Of a DNA stretch of 64,000 nt, positions 51,965 to 61,161 are shown one piece after another (within the stretch, counting starts at the first letter, position 1; every line of letters starts with the position of its first letter). Made by a program: the position numbers and the translations under genes. The notes below the pieces were generated by a model. That model made no database searches and was not told where the DNA came from. It was given only the letters and a program-made list of their open reading frames with translations. Source of the DNA: Thermococcus sp. EP1 (GTDB lineage: Archaea > Methanobacteriota_B > Thermococci > Thermococcales > Thermococcaceae); NCBI RefSeq assembly GCF_001317345.1, contig NZ_JXCG01000004.1, positions 1 through 64,000 on the forward strand. The letters run 5' to 3'.

Positions 51965-54127
51965 TCAGCTAACTTCTATCTCAGCAAAAACTGTTATTAG
52001 GTCGAAGTCTGTCCATTCACCATATCCTTTTACATCATCAGTGAGCTCGTGCATGCTTGGGTTGTCTGGAAGTGCTTCAACTGCTGAGTCTTCTGGATAA
52101 CCTCCGGTGACGAATGCTACAACTCTCACGACACTTGGTTTACCTCCGAGAGCATCCCAAGGTATTGCTAACTCAAGGACTTTCAAACCTTCAGAACTTC
52201 CAGTAATGCCACTCCAAATGCCCCAATCGCTTATGGGTCTCTCATCCCAAGTACTGTTAGTCTCAATCCATTTGCCAAATTTCTGAGCCCCTGCTCCTCC
52301 TCCACTTGTCCATTGTAAGTAGTATTCAAAGTCTATTGGTGGGTCAAAGCCCATTCTTCTTACCCACATATCTAGCCCGTCGCTGTAACCACTTTCTTCT
52401 CCATTTACATCAATTCCAATTCCATATGCAATGTCCCAGCTGGCTTTGTTGTCACCTACTAACGCTATGTAGAGGTAGTTATCGTCATAGTCCACATAAA
52501 GGGCCTTTAAGTTTGCACCTTCCTGGCCGAGCCCAACAATATCTTCTGCAACTTTTGTGGATTCATTCCAATCTGCTAAACTTCCATCAATTTCTTTTGA
52601 AAGACCACTTTCTATAAGAATCTTTAATCTATCAATATCCTTCTGAACTCTCTTTAATAGAGAATAGCTTCCATAGATCCTCAGAGCTCCGATATAGGAA
52701 TAATATGGATACCTATATCTCAAAAGCTTTTGACCAGTCTCAAAGAGCTCTCTGCTTTTATTCATCTTTGCTTCAAATTCAGGTATTTTATCTTTGTATT
52801 TCGGAGGAATCACTAAGGAGGATAACTCTTCAAGCATTGAAAGAGTTTTTTGATGCTCATCTTCGTACATTGGCTCCAGAGTATATCCTGCAGTTACAAG
52901 CTGGTTCTGAAGCATTACACTAGCTCCAACCTTTAAAGTTAATTTGGCTACATTATTGGCCTCATTAACTTCTTCTATTGTATTGGAGGGATCAACAACA
53001 ACTTTCAATGTATGTATTCCGACTTTGTTGATATCAAAGAGATATTCATAATTAAGTGAAATCTCTCCTCCTCCAGGCAATAAACCAATCGTCCAATTAT
53101 CAAGTTTAGTATTACCATCATACAAGACCACTAGAACATCATTGGCATCAATGTCCCCAATATTCTTGACAGTGATTGTTATATTTCCAGGTTGCCACTC
53201 TTCCACATTCAAAACATTTGAAGATATGCTAACCGTGAGTTCAGGTTTTGGGAGAATGAATTCTCCTAGCCAATCACTTGCATCTGCATCAATAATTACT
53301 GGAGGATGGCCACTAATATCTGCTAACTCAATCTCTAAATAATAGTTAACAATCCCATCATCTACTTCGTCCCAAGTGTTTGGGCCAATATTAGTTATAG
53401 CGTCTAAAGCATCTGAAACTCCGCCAATATCCCAAGTCCCACCACCATTTCCACCATAATTACTCCATGCTCTTCCAGTTATTGCTTCAATCCTTATCTT
53501 ATTGGTAGAAGGGATTCCACCAACAGCATTCCATGAGATTTTCACTTCAATAATACCGTTACTCAAGTTAACTGCAAGAGCACCATAAGTTCCAGTATCG
53601 CCTAGTTGATAAAGATGGCTCCATGTTGTGTCAAGGAACTGAAATATTGCTCCCCAGTTGTTTGTACTTTCGTTTAAAGGATGAACTATGTAAGTTAACC
53701 CTTGACCAGAATACCTCGAATCTGCAAGATTAATTACAATTTGCCTTTCCCACGCAGCATTTGGATTCAGTTGAGTGTCAGATTCCCCAGAAAACCAAAC
53801 CTGTCCACTACCAGATACTTGATCAGTGTCAATTGTAATTGCCAAGAATGGTGCTCCATTATCCCCAATGTGCCAACTATTCGTGTTATTAAGCTTTACA
53901 AGGAAGTATAGATAATCTTGATCAGTAGTTACTCTGAATTCCGTTATATCAACGTGAGTATTTGCACCCCACTCAGTTCTTTGGTCACCAGCTGCGTCTT
54001 TCCAAATAAGTTCTTGCGAATTTATAACCCACAGATTCTCTGCTCCTTGAGCACTCACAAACTTCACTGCAGGCACTACATTAAAAAGCACTAAAATAAC
54101 AATAGCTAAGGGTACACTCCTCCGCAT
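51965..54127 (-). CDS. secreted CARDB protein, probably glucan-binding
   Basis: This 720-residue exported protein has a signal peptide (about 1-27, ending VSAQ). Two DOMON/CBM9-like sugar-binding blocks are visible: residues ~30-290 (DAAGDQRTEWGANTHVDITEF, RIEAITGRAWSNYGG) and ~515-720 (IDGSLADWNE, IDVNGEESGYSDGLDMWVRR). Between them lie a CARDB adhesion domain (~295-400, LTVSISSNVLNVEEWQPGNITITVKNIGDIDANDVLVVLYDGN) and a helical linker (~420-510). Similar C-terminal modules occur in Thermococcales amylopullulanases. No catalytic domain is seen. The start follows GAGGTGAATAAAG. It diverges from the glucanotransferase gene across a glycolytic motif. Confidence 0.82.
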   Translation of the reverse strand: MRRSVPLAIVILVLFNVVPAVKFVSAQGAENLWVINSQELIWKDAAGDQRTEWGANTHVDITEFRVTTDQDYLYFLVKLNNTNSWHIGDNGAPFLAITIDTDQVSGSGQVWFSGESDTQLNPNAAWERQIVINLADSRYSGQGLTYIVHPLNESTNNWGAIFQFLDTTWSHLYQLGDTGTYGALAVNLSNGIIEVKISWNAVGGIPSTNKIRIEAITGRAWSNYGGNGGGTWDIGGVSDALDAITNIGPNTWDEVDDGIVNYYLEIELADISGHPPVIIDADASDWLGEFILPKPELTVSISSNVLNVEEWQPGNITITVKNIGDIDANDVLVVLYDGNTKLDNWTIGLLPGGGEISLNYEYLFDINKVGIHTLKVVVDPSNTIEEVNEANNVAKLTLKVGASVMLQNQLVTAGYTLEPMYEDEHQKTLSMLEELSSLVIPPKYKDKIPEFEAKMNKSRELFETGQKLLRYRYPYYSYIGALRIYGSYSLLKRVQKDIDRLKILIESGLSKEIDGSLADWNESTKVAEDIVGLGQEGANLKALYVDYDDNYLYIALVGDNKASWDIAYGIGIDVNGEESGYSDGLDMWVRRMGFDPPIDFEYYLQWTSGGGAGAQKFGKWIETNSTWDERPISDWGIWSGITGSSEGLKVLELAIPWDALGGKPSVVRVVAFVTGGYPEDSAVEALPDNPSMHELTDDVKGYGEWTDFDLITVFAEIEVS

Positions 54128-54140
54128 CTTTATTCACCTC

Positions 54141-54159
54141 GGGTGATATTTGTTCACCC
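54141..54159. promoter_or_regulatory. GGGTGA-N7-TCACCC palindrome in the CARDB gene leader
   Basis: A perfect 6+6 inverted repeat with spacer TATTTGT lies 13 bases before the start of the secreted protein gene. It could form an RNA hairpin in the leader, or be an operator; half of it resembles the TATCAC half-site of the nearby glycolytic motif (minus strand ATATCACC). Confidence 0.4.
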
Positions 54160-54201
54160 AAGTTGGTATATATGCATAAAATATTTATATATCTTTTCCA
54201 C

Positions 54202-54218
54202 TATCACTCTTAGTGATA
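54202..54218. promoter_or_regulatory. Thermococcales glycolytic motif (TGM), TATCAC-N5-GTGATA
   Basis: TATCAC-TCTTA-GTGATA is an exact TGM, the operator of the TrmB-type global regulator TGR/TrmBL1. An A/T box (ATATTTATATATC, about 54181-54193) lies just upstream of it for the glucanotransferase gene, so the TGM covers that gene's transcription start, the repression position relieved by maltooligosaccharides. For the divergent secreted-protein gene the same site lies upstream of the TATA box, the activation position. Regulator identity is inferred from the motif. Confidence 0.85.
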
Positions 54219-54238
54219 ATGTTCATGGAGGTGTAAAA

Positions 54239-56218
54239 ATGGAAAAAATCAACTTCATATTTGGCATTCACAACCATCAGCCTCTTGGAAACTTTGGCTG
54301 GGTTTTTGAAGAGGCTTATAACCACTCATATCGACCATTCATGGAGATTCTTGAAGAATTCCCAATGATGAAAGTAAATGCCCACTTTAGTGGCCCTCTT
54401 TTGGAGTGGATTGAGGAAAATAAACCAGATTATATTGATCTTTTAAAATCTCTTGTAAAAAACGGTCAGCTTGAAATAGTAGTTGCAGGATTTTACGAAC
54501 CTGTGCTTGCAGCCATTCCAAAAGAAGATAGAATAGCCCAAATAGAATTGCTTAAAGAGTATGCAAGAAAACTTGGATATGAAGCAAAGGGAGTATGGCT
54601 TACCGAAAGAGTATGGCAACCAGAACTCGTGAAATCTCTTAAAGAAACAGGAATTGAATATGTGGTGGTTGATGACTACCACTTTATGAGTGCTGGACTA
54701 AGCAAGGAAGAGCTCTTCTGGCCGTATTATACTGAGGACGGAGGAGAAGTGATAGCAGTCTTTCCAATAGATGAAAAACTTAGATACCTGATTCCTTTCC
54801 GACCCGTAGAAAAAACCATTGAATACTTGGAAACCCTCGTAGACACCGATCCATCTAAAGTTGCAGTCTTCCATGATGATGGGGAGAAGTTTGGCGTCTG
54901 GCCTGGAACCTATGAATGGGTCTACGAGAAAGGATGGTTGAGAAACTTCTTTGATGCCATTACAAGCAATGAAAAGATTAATCTATTAACGTATACTGAG
55001 TATCTAAAGATGTTCACCCCCCGTGGGTTGGTTTATCTTCCAATAGCATCCTATTTTGAGATGAGTGAATGGAGTTTACCAGCCAAACAGGCAAAATTAT
55101 TTGTAGAATTCGTCAAAGATCTGAAAAAAGAAGAAAAATTTGAAAAATACCGTGTCTTTGTAAGAGGAGGTATATGGAAGAATTTCTTCTTCAAATATCC
55201 AGAGAGTAACTTCATGCACAAAAGAATGCTTATGATAAGTAAAGCTGTTAGAAACAACCCAGAGGCAAGACGCTATATTCTAAGGGCCCAATGCAACGAT
55301 GCATACTGGCACGGGATTTTTGGAGGGGTTTATCTTCCCCACTTAAGAAGAACTATATGGGAAAACATCATAAAAGCCCAAAGCTATCTAAGACCAGAAA
55401 ATAGAGTCATTGATGTTGACTTTGATGGAAGAAAAGAAGTTATGCTTGAAAATGAAAACTTCATTGCCACAATAAAGCCTCATTATGGAGGAAGTATATT
55501 TGAGTTGAGCTCAAAAAGAAAAGCCGTGAACTACAACGATGTACTTCCAAGAAGATGGGAGCATTACCACGAAGTACCAAATGCAGCAACTCCAGAAGAA
55601 GAGAACAACGAAGGAGTGACAAGCATACACGAATTTGGGAAGGCAATTCCAGATGAAATAAAGCATGAACTGGCATATGACTGGCAACTCAGGGGTATTC
55701 TTCAGGATCATTTCATTGGAGTCAATGAAAGTTTAGACCGTTATAGACTCGTCAGATATCACGAGCTTGGAGATTTTGTTAACCAGACCTATGACTTTAA
55801 GATTAACGAAAACTCCGTGATGCTCTGGCGCAATGGGGGAATATACATAGAAAGAAAGATACCAGTAAGAATTGAGAAAAACATTGAACTCACCAAAGAA
55901 GGTTTTCTCGCCCACTACAGAGTCAGCTTAGAAACTCCGTATGAGGTACTCCTTGGAGTTGAACTAAACCTCGCAGTCCACAGCGTTATGGAAAAGCCAG
56001 AAGAATTTGAAACAAGTGAATTTGAAGTAAACGACCCATATGGAATCGGTAGAGCAAAAATAGAATTAGATAGAAAAGTCAAAGTGTGGAAGTTCCCAAT
56101 AAAAACGCTTTCACAAAGTGAGGCTGGATGGGACTTTATACAACAAGGAGTGAGCTATACTCTGCTTTTCCCAATTGAAAAGGAGCTTGAGTTTGAGATA
56201 AAATTTAAAGAACTTTGA
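54239..56218 (+). CDS. GH57 4-alpha-glucanotransferase
   Basis: This 659-residue cytoplasmic enzyme transfers malto-oligosaccharide segments between alpha-1,4-glucans. The length and motifs match Thermococcus 4-alpha-glucanotransferase. Block 1 is GIHNHQPLGNFG; the nucleophile Glu123 is in GVWLTERVWQPELV; the acid/base Asp214 is in VAVFHDDGEKFGVWPGTYEW; and ASYFEMSEWSLPA follows. A C-terminal beta domain starts near residue 400. ATG 54239 follows GGAGGTGT with 4 bases; an upstream in-frame start at 54143 would remove the promoter. Expression is expected to respond to maltodextrins through the TGM upstream. Confidence 0.96.
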   Translation: MEKINFIFGIHNHQPLGNFGWVFEEAYNHSYRPFMEILEEFPMMKVNAHFSGPLLEWIEENKPDYIDLLKSLVKNGQLEIVVAGFYEPVLAAIPKEDRIAQIELLKEYARKLGYEAKGVWLTERVWQPELVKSLKETGIEYVVVDDYHFMSAGLSKEELFWPYYTEDGGEVIAVFPIDEKLRYLIPFRPVEKTIEYLETLVDTDPSKVAVFHDDGEKFGVWPGTYEWVYEKGWLRNFFDAITSNEKINLLTYTEYLKMFTPRGLVYLPIASYFEMSEWSLPAKQAKLFVEFVKDLKKEEKFEKYRVFVRGGIWKNFFFKYPESNFMHKRMLMISKAVRNNPEARRYILRAQCNDAYWHGIFGGVYLPHLRRTIWENIIKAQSYLRPENRVIDVDFDGRKEVMLENENFIATIKPHYGGSIFELSSKRKAVNYNDVLPRRWEHYHEVPNAATPEEENNEGVTSIHEFGKAIPDEIKHELAYDWQLRGILQDHFIGVNESLDRYRLVRYHELGDFVNQTYDFKINENSVMLWRNGGIYIERKIPVRIEKNIELTKEGFLAHYRVSLETPYEVLLGVELNLAVHSVMEKPEEFETSEFEVNDPYGIGRAKIELDRKVKVWKFPIKTLSQSEAGWDFIQQGVSYTLLFPIEKELEFEIKFKEL

Positions 56219-56220
56219 TT

Positions 56221-57912
56221 TCAATTTGTTTCAATTCTTATGTCATTAATCTCATAACTGCTCTTGCCTCCCCATGCTCCACTTCCCCCTTCATTTATCA
56301 TCCATTCATTAGGGTCAATTATGACTGTTTCAGGCTTGTTTTTGAGTTCAAATGTTAAAGTTGTGTTTTTATCAACAAATATTCTCTTCAAATAGCTTTT
56401 TCCTTGGTAATCAACAACCTTCACTTCCAATGGCATTTTAAATCCATTTGTTTCTACTATTTGGAGAGTTAAGAGATATACTCCCTCTTTTTTCTCTAAG
56501 ATCGCATTAGAAACTTCAATATGTGGATAACCCGTTTTATAAAACCATTCACTAAAGAACCATTCCAAGCTTTGATTTGAAACCTCCTCAAAAATCCTCT
56601 GAATTTGCTTTAAAGTTGTCATAGTGTCTTGGACACAATTATTTAAATGACAATACTCCAGTAAATTCCTCATCCCTCTGAAGAATACTTCATCCCCCAA
56701 AACAAACTGCAAAGAACGAAAAACAAAAGCGTTTTTATAATACAAGGTTACCATATTCTCCCCAGTATTATCCTTAATTTCTGCGATTGGAATTGTATCA
56801 GTCGAACTCAAACACATTCTTTCAATATCGTCATATTTAGTCAAATTATTCTCATAAAGCAGATCCGCATAAGTGGCTATACCCTCATGTATTGGATAAA
56901 TGTTAGCATAGAGACCAAACCAATTATGTGCAGTCTCATGGGCAATTAATGGAATATATAACTGAGTTGCTATTATTCCTCCATCTAATCCATGACCTCT
57001 GTATTTGCTCATTGGATGCTTAATCTGTATATAAAAGTATTGGGCCTTAGGATAAGGCATAAATACTTCAGAATAAAAACGTAAGATGCTTTTGATACTC
57101 TCTAAAACCCATTCACCTTCATTTGTAAGAGCTATCACTCTAATGGTCTTATTTCCAACTTTTATGCTCCCCTCATAAAAATTCCACTTTCCAAAAATTA
57201 AATAAAAATCATTTAAATTTTCTTTTTCAAAACTTCCATTATAGAGTAGAGGTCGGAATCTCCAGAATTCTGTCTCAGATGGCTGATCCAGTATAACAAG
57301 AGTATAATCTTTTGGGTAGTTAATGTCCACCTTAATTCTCTCTTCATTACCTTTTAAGTTATTCGAGATAGTAAAGTATCTTTTTGGGATATAAATATGC
57401 AGAGAATCCTGATTTAAGTGATGATCTAGATAACTTTTTGGCTTTTCACGAAAAGGATTATAACTCACTTTAAAATGGACTTCAACAGTTACATTTTTAG
57501 TTTTTGGGGTTATGTTGAGCAAGATCAGTCTGCTTTCTTTGTCTTTGAATGCTCTATATGTAACTGAGGCATTGTACACTATAATCCTATTAACCTGCTT
57601 GAAATCTTCAAAGAGTATTGAATATAAAGCAGGATATGTCAAGGGAAAGGTGACTCTTTCAATTCCTACAATCGATACACGTTCATCCTCTATGCTGATA
57701 TTTAAGATATAATGATAAGAAGCATTGAGTGTAGAAAGCTTATTTTCTTGATAAAGTTCATCCAATTTTTCTTTTTCTATTTTTTGAAAAATTATCTCTT
57801 GAGTAATGTTTTCCATTATTAGAACACTTTTTGGATTTGTATTGTTCACAATAAGGGCACAGAAAAAAAGTGTTATGATGAGTATCATGGGCAAGAGCCT
57901 ACTCTTTTTCAT
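56221..57912 (-). CDS. M1-like zinc aminopeptidase, membrane-anchored or exported
   Basis: This gluzincin-family peptidase of about 563 residues has an N-terminal hydrophobic segment (LLPMILIITLFFCALIV) that acts as signal or anchor. The zinc site is LIAHETAHNWFGLYANIYPIHEGIATYADLL, that is HExxH-x18-E. The usual GAMEN substrate loop is not evident; a glycine-rich GHGLDGGII stretch lies at that place, so specificity may differ. Many Asn-x-Thr/Ser sequons suggest extracellular glycosylation. ATG 57912 follows GGTGGTAGTC. It converges with the glucanotransferase gene, 2 bp apart. Confidence 0.87.
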   Translation of the reverse strand: MKKSRLLPMILIITLFFCALIVNNTNPKSVLIMENITQEIIFQKIEKEKLDELYQENKLSTLNASYHYILNISIEDERVSIVGIERVTFPLTYPALYSILFEDFKQVNRIIVYNASVTYRAFKDKESRLILLNITPKTKNVTVEVHFKVSYNPFREKPKSYLDHHLNQDSLHIYIPKRYFTISNNLKGNEERIKVDINYPKDYTLVILDQPSETEFWRFRPLLYNGSFEKENLNDFYLIFGKWNFYEGSIKVGNKTIRVIALTNEGEWVLESIKSILRFYSEVFMPYPKAQYFYIQIKHPMSKYRGHGLDGGIIATQLYIPLIAHETAHNWFGLYANIYPIHEGIATYADLLYENNLTKYDDIERMCLSSTDTIPIAEIKDNTGENMVTLYYKNAFVFRSLQFVLGDEVFFRGMRNLLEYCHLNNCVQDTMTTLKQIQRIFEEVSNQSLEWFFSEWFYKTGYPHIEVSNAILEKKEGVYLLTLQIVETNGFKMPLEVKVVDYQGKSYLKRIFVDKNTTLTFELKNKPETVIIDPNEWMINEGGSGAWGGKSSYEINDIRIETN

Positions 57913-57996
57913 GACTACCACCAGGGATAAATTTTATTCTATATATTATTTTATGGAAATTTTTAAAATTTCACTAAAGAGCAAAAGCCCAAAAAT

Positions 57997-58899
57997 CTAA
58001 ATTTTAAAGTTTATAGGCTCATCCAAACGCCAGAATCTGCAAAAGGAACATTTTTCTCTCTGAGCCGGCATTCCACAAACTTCACAGGCATGCAGCTCGG
58101 CTTTTTCTAACTCCTGACCGAAGAGGGATTTTTTCCTTAGATAACCTTTCACAAAGTTTATCTTTGTTCCAGGCCTTTCCTCTTCCATTCGGTTCAAAAT
58201 CTCCTTATATTCTATTGTTGTCGCACCTCTTGCATGGGGACATTCCTCAATAAGATATTCTATTCCCACTGCCAAAGCATATGCAACAACTTCTCTTTCT
58301 GTAACTTCATAAAGAGGTTTGACTTTTTTCACAAAAACTCCTTCACCTAGTAAGAGGGGACCTTGTTTGGCTAGATACTCCGTATTCCAGTTCATCAAGT
58401 TTGAGAAGATAAAACTCGCTTCATCATCCAAATTGTGACCGGTGGCTATTACGTCAAACCCGTTGTCATAAGCAAACTTATTAAAGATATACCTTTTTGT
58501 CAGTCCACAATATGAACATGTAGGCCTTCTTGTTCTGACTTCTCCAATACCAGCGCCTAAAATCTCTTTGACTCTGACTATATGCAAAGGAGCATCTATT
58601 AGTTCGCATTGTCTTTTTACATATTCTTCACTTTTCCTGGAGTATTCTCCTATGCCAAGATTTATATGGAGACACTCAATGTTGTAACCAAGTTTCTTGA
58701 GAATATAAGCAGTTACTGCTGAATCTTTACCGCCGCTGATAACCACGAGAATTCTCTCGCTAGGTTTGAGGAGTTTATATCTTTCAATAGTTCGTTTAAC
58801 TTTTCTCTCAAAGTATTCGATAAAGTGATCAACACAAAGATACATTTTGGGATAGTGAATCTTTATGTAAGCCTTGTTCTCACAAAACTTACATCTCAT
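57997..58899 (-). CDS. ttuA: tRNA 2-thiouridine synthetase TtuA (NcsA/Ctu1 family)
   Basis: This 300-residue enzyme thiolates U54 of tRNA, a thermostabilising change. An N-terminal zinc finger (MRCKFCENKAY...CVDH) and a C-terminal one (CEVCGMPAQREKCSFC) flank a PP-loop ATPase (LVVISGGKDSAVTAYIL). The Fe-S ligands lie in RPTCSYCG and EECPHARG, with GHNLDDEA as the nucleotide-site motif. MoaD-type sulfur carriers, such as the one at 31792, serve this family. It probably shares its promoter region with the FAD gene upstream (46 bp gap). Confidence 0.93.
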   Translation of the reverse strand: MRCKFCENKAYIKIHYPKMYLCVDHFIEYFERKVKRTIERYKLLKPSERILVVISGGKDSAVTAYILKKLGYNIECLHINLGIGEYSRKSEEYVKRQCELIDAPLHIVRVKEILGAGIGEVRTRRPTCSYCGLTKRYIFNKFAYDNGFDVIATGHNLDDEASFIFSNLMNWNTEYLAKQGPLLLGEGVFVKKVKPLYEVTEREVVAYALAVGIEYLIEECPHARGATTIEYKEILNRMEEERPGTKINFVKGYLRKKSLFGQELEKAELHACEVCGMPAQREKCSFCRFWRLDEPINFKI

Positions 58900-58945
58900 G
58901 TTCTCACCAAAAGAAGAAAATAGAAACCAAATTTAAAGCTTGCTC

Positions 58946-60400
58946 CTATTCTTCCAAACTTTCAACAGCCTTTTTCCAGTTACCTGATTTTTTGAAGTCT
59001 CGTTCTCTGTAAAGTCCTTCTTTAATTAGTATTCCTCTAGCTGCTAAAAGACCAGTTGCAGCGGCGTTTACTATATCCCTTGAAAGTCCTGCGCCATCTC
59101 CAGCCACAAAAATATTCTCCATGTTCGTTTCAAGCAGATCATTAACTTCCACTCTCATAGCATAATATTTAATTTCGGGAGCATAGAGAAGCGTATGGTC
59201 ACTGGCAACACCTGGAATTACTTTGTCAAGCTTTTCAAGTCCTTCGATTATATTTGTAACAACTCTATGAGGCAAGGCCATTGCTATATCTCCTGGAGTA
59301 ACATGTTTCAAAGTGGGTTCAACATCACTCTTCTTAATCCTACTCCATGTGCTTCTCCTTCCTCGCCTTAAATCCCCTAATCTCTGCAGTATTGGTTTTC
59401 CTCCTCCAATAGTCGTTGCTAACTGGGCTATACTCTTTCCATATGCTGTCGTATCTTCTACTGGTTCTGTAAGTTCAATTCTCGTAAGAAAAGCAAAATT
59501 TGTATTGTTACTCTTTTTGTCCCTCATTGAATGTCCATTTACTCCCACATAGCTATCGTATTTCTCTTCAACGACAAAACCGTTTGGATTGGTACAGAAT
59601 GTCCTCACGAAATCATCATAAGTCTCAGTGTATATGTGGAACTTGGGATCATGGTTTATTTTTGTTATTGGATCCATTATTATGGCTGGTACCTCAACTC
59701 TAACGCCTACGTCAATAGGTCCATGTCTCGAGTGCAGGCCAATCTTTTGAGCAACTTCTTGAAACCATTCCGCTCCTCCCCTTCCCGGGGCAACTATTAT
59801 GTAACGCGTTTTTATTGTAAACGTATCCTTTCCTTTCCTAGCAATAACTTCTCCCTCTCTAAATTCTTCCACTTTTGTCCACAAGAGGAACTTAACTCCT
59901 TTATTCTCTAAGTGCTCCTTTATGCTCTTTATAACTCCTTTAGTATGATCCGAACCTATGTGGCGCTGGATTATTGGAATAAATTTCACTCCAGCTTGAG
60001 CAGCTCTCCGCTCCCACATCTGTATTTCGTCTTCGTCGCCTTTGTAGACTCCTCTAGGAGCACCATGTTTCAAGAGAATCTGATCTACTTCCCAAACAAG
60101 CTGCCAAGAGTACATCTCATCCCTTGTAAACTCTGTTAAATCTCCTCCAATATCTGGTCTTAAGTTTATAGTCCCGTCACTAAGTCCTCCTGCTCCTCCC
60201 ACACCACTCATGATATGGCACGGTTTGCACTCAATACAATAGCCAAGTTCATCCATTGGACATATCCGATTTTCAATGTCTCCTCCCTCGTCAATTACTG
60301 CAATCTTCAGGTCACTCTTTTCTGAAAGCTCATAGGCCGAAAAAAGACCTGCTGGCCCAGCACCAATTATGACAACATCAAACTTTTCTTCAAAATTCAT
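58946..60400 (-). CDS. FAD-dependent oxidoreductase (COG2509-like)
   Basis: This flavoprotein of about 484 residues has the dinucleotide motif VVIIGAGPAGLFSAYELSEK at the N-terminus. A cysteine-rich stretch follows (NRICPMDELGYCIECKPCHIMSGVGGAGGLSDG), and the C-terminal FAD motif is NIFVAGDGAGLSRDIVNAAATGLLAARGI. The glycine-rich VGGAGGLSDG is typical of this uncharacterised dehydrogenase group. The substrate is unknown. ATG 60400 follows AAGGGAAAT; a start at 60427 has no site. It diverges from the CBS-antiporter operon. Confidence 0.88.
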   Translation of the reverse strand: MNFEEKFDVVIIGAGPAGLFSAYELSEKSDLKIAVIDEGGDIENRICPMDELGYCIECKPCHIMSGVGGAGGLSDGTINLRPDIGGDLTEFTRDEMYSWQLVWEVDQILLKHGAPRGVYKGDEDEIQMWERRAAQAGVKFIPIIQRHIGSDHTKGVIKSIKEHLENKGVKFLLWTKVEEFREGEVIARKGKDTFTIKTRYIIVAPGRGGAEWFQEVAQKIGLHSRHGPIDVGVRVEVPAIIMDPITKINHDPKFHIYTETYDDFVRTFCTNPNGFVVEEKYDSYVGVNGHSMRDKKSNNTNFAFLTRIELTEPVEDTTAYGKSIAQLATTIGGGKPILQRLGDLRRGRRSTWSRIKKSDVEPTLKHVTPGDIAMALPHRVVTNIIEGLEKLDKVIPGVASDHTLLYAPEIKYYAMRVEVNDLLETNMENIFVAGDGAGLSRDIVNAAATGLLAARGILIKEGLYRERDFKKSGNWKKAVESLEE

Positions 60401-60585
60401 ATTTCCCTTGTCTATGTTTGTAGTCACCGTTCTTATAAACTTTTTGCTTGTTACAAGACTAATCTCTTATGCTTTTCCCTAAGTTTTTGCCTTAAAAATG
60501 TATATTTTTAGGACCCATAATAGAGAGTTTGCTCAAGAAGAGAAAATTTTAAGTTGAGAAGAGAGAAAAACTATAGGGGATAAAT

Positions 60586-61143
60586 GTGGAAGACGCCTCC
60601 CTTTCAAACAAACCTAAAGAAGCTAAAAATAAAAAAATAGCAATAATAATAGGCAAAAAGAGACATTTACAACTTCAGAGAAAAGAGGAACTAAGCCACA
60701 ACCTTCGATATATTTCAAAAGTTCCCGTAAAAATTGTTATGGATAAAGATTTTCTAACAGTTCATCCCCAAGATTCACTTACTGTTTTGATAGGAAAGTT
60801 CACAAGCGAGGAAACTTCTGCAATAGTTGTAGACGATGAAGGGAAGCTGTTAGGATTTATCACGATGAAAGATCTTCTTCAATTCTTCACAACCCCTAGA
60901 AGGTACTCTGTTGTGGGGTTGGGATTGCTAAAAAAGTACACAATAACCCGGGCCTCTAGAGTAGAAGATATAATGGTGACAAAGCCAATAACAATTCATG
61001 TGGATGATAATCTCGGACATGCGATCAAGCTCATGGTAGAAACGGGAAAACATCATCTTCCGGTTGTAGATAGTGAAAAAAAGGTCCATGGGTTGTTGGA
61101 GGTCAAAGACATAATTCGGCTTATTAGACTTGTTGCCCTTTAA
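60586..61143 (+). CDS. tandem CBS-domain protein of the antiporter operon
   Basis: This 185-residue protein has a basic N-terminal tail (KPKEAKNKKIAIIIGKKRHLQLQRKEEL) and two CBS domains, about 50-105 (MDKDFLTVHPQDSLTVLI...VVDDEGKLLGFITMKDLLQFF) and about 125-182 (VEDIMVTKPITIHVDDNLGHAIKLMVE...LPVVDSEKKVHGLLEVKDIIRLI). CBS pairs bind adenosine nucleotides such as ATP, AMP or c-di-AMP. The GTG start follows AGGGGAT with 4 bases. It is 18 bp before the first antiporter gene and likely regulates it. Confidence 0.9.
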   Translation: MEDASLSNKPKEAKNKKIAIIIGKKRHLQLQRKEELSHNLRYISKVPVKIVMDKDFLTVHPQDSLTVLIGKFTSEETSAIVVDDEGKLLGFITMKDLLQFFTTPRRYSVVGLGLLKKYTITRASRVEDIMVTKPITIHVDDNLGHAIKLMVETGKHHLPVVDSEKKVHGLLEVKDIIRLIRLVAL

Positions 61144-61161
61144 TCAGCAGGAGATGAAAGT

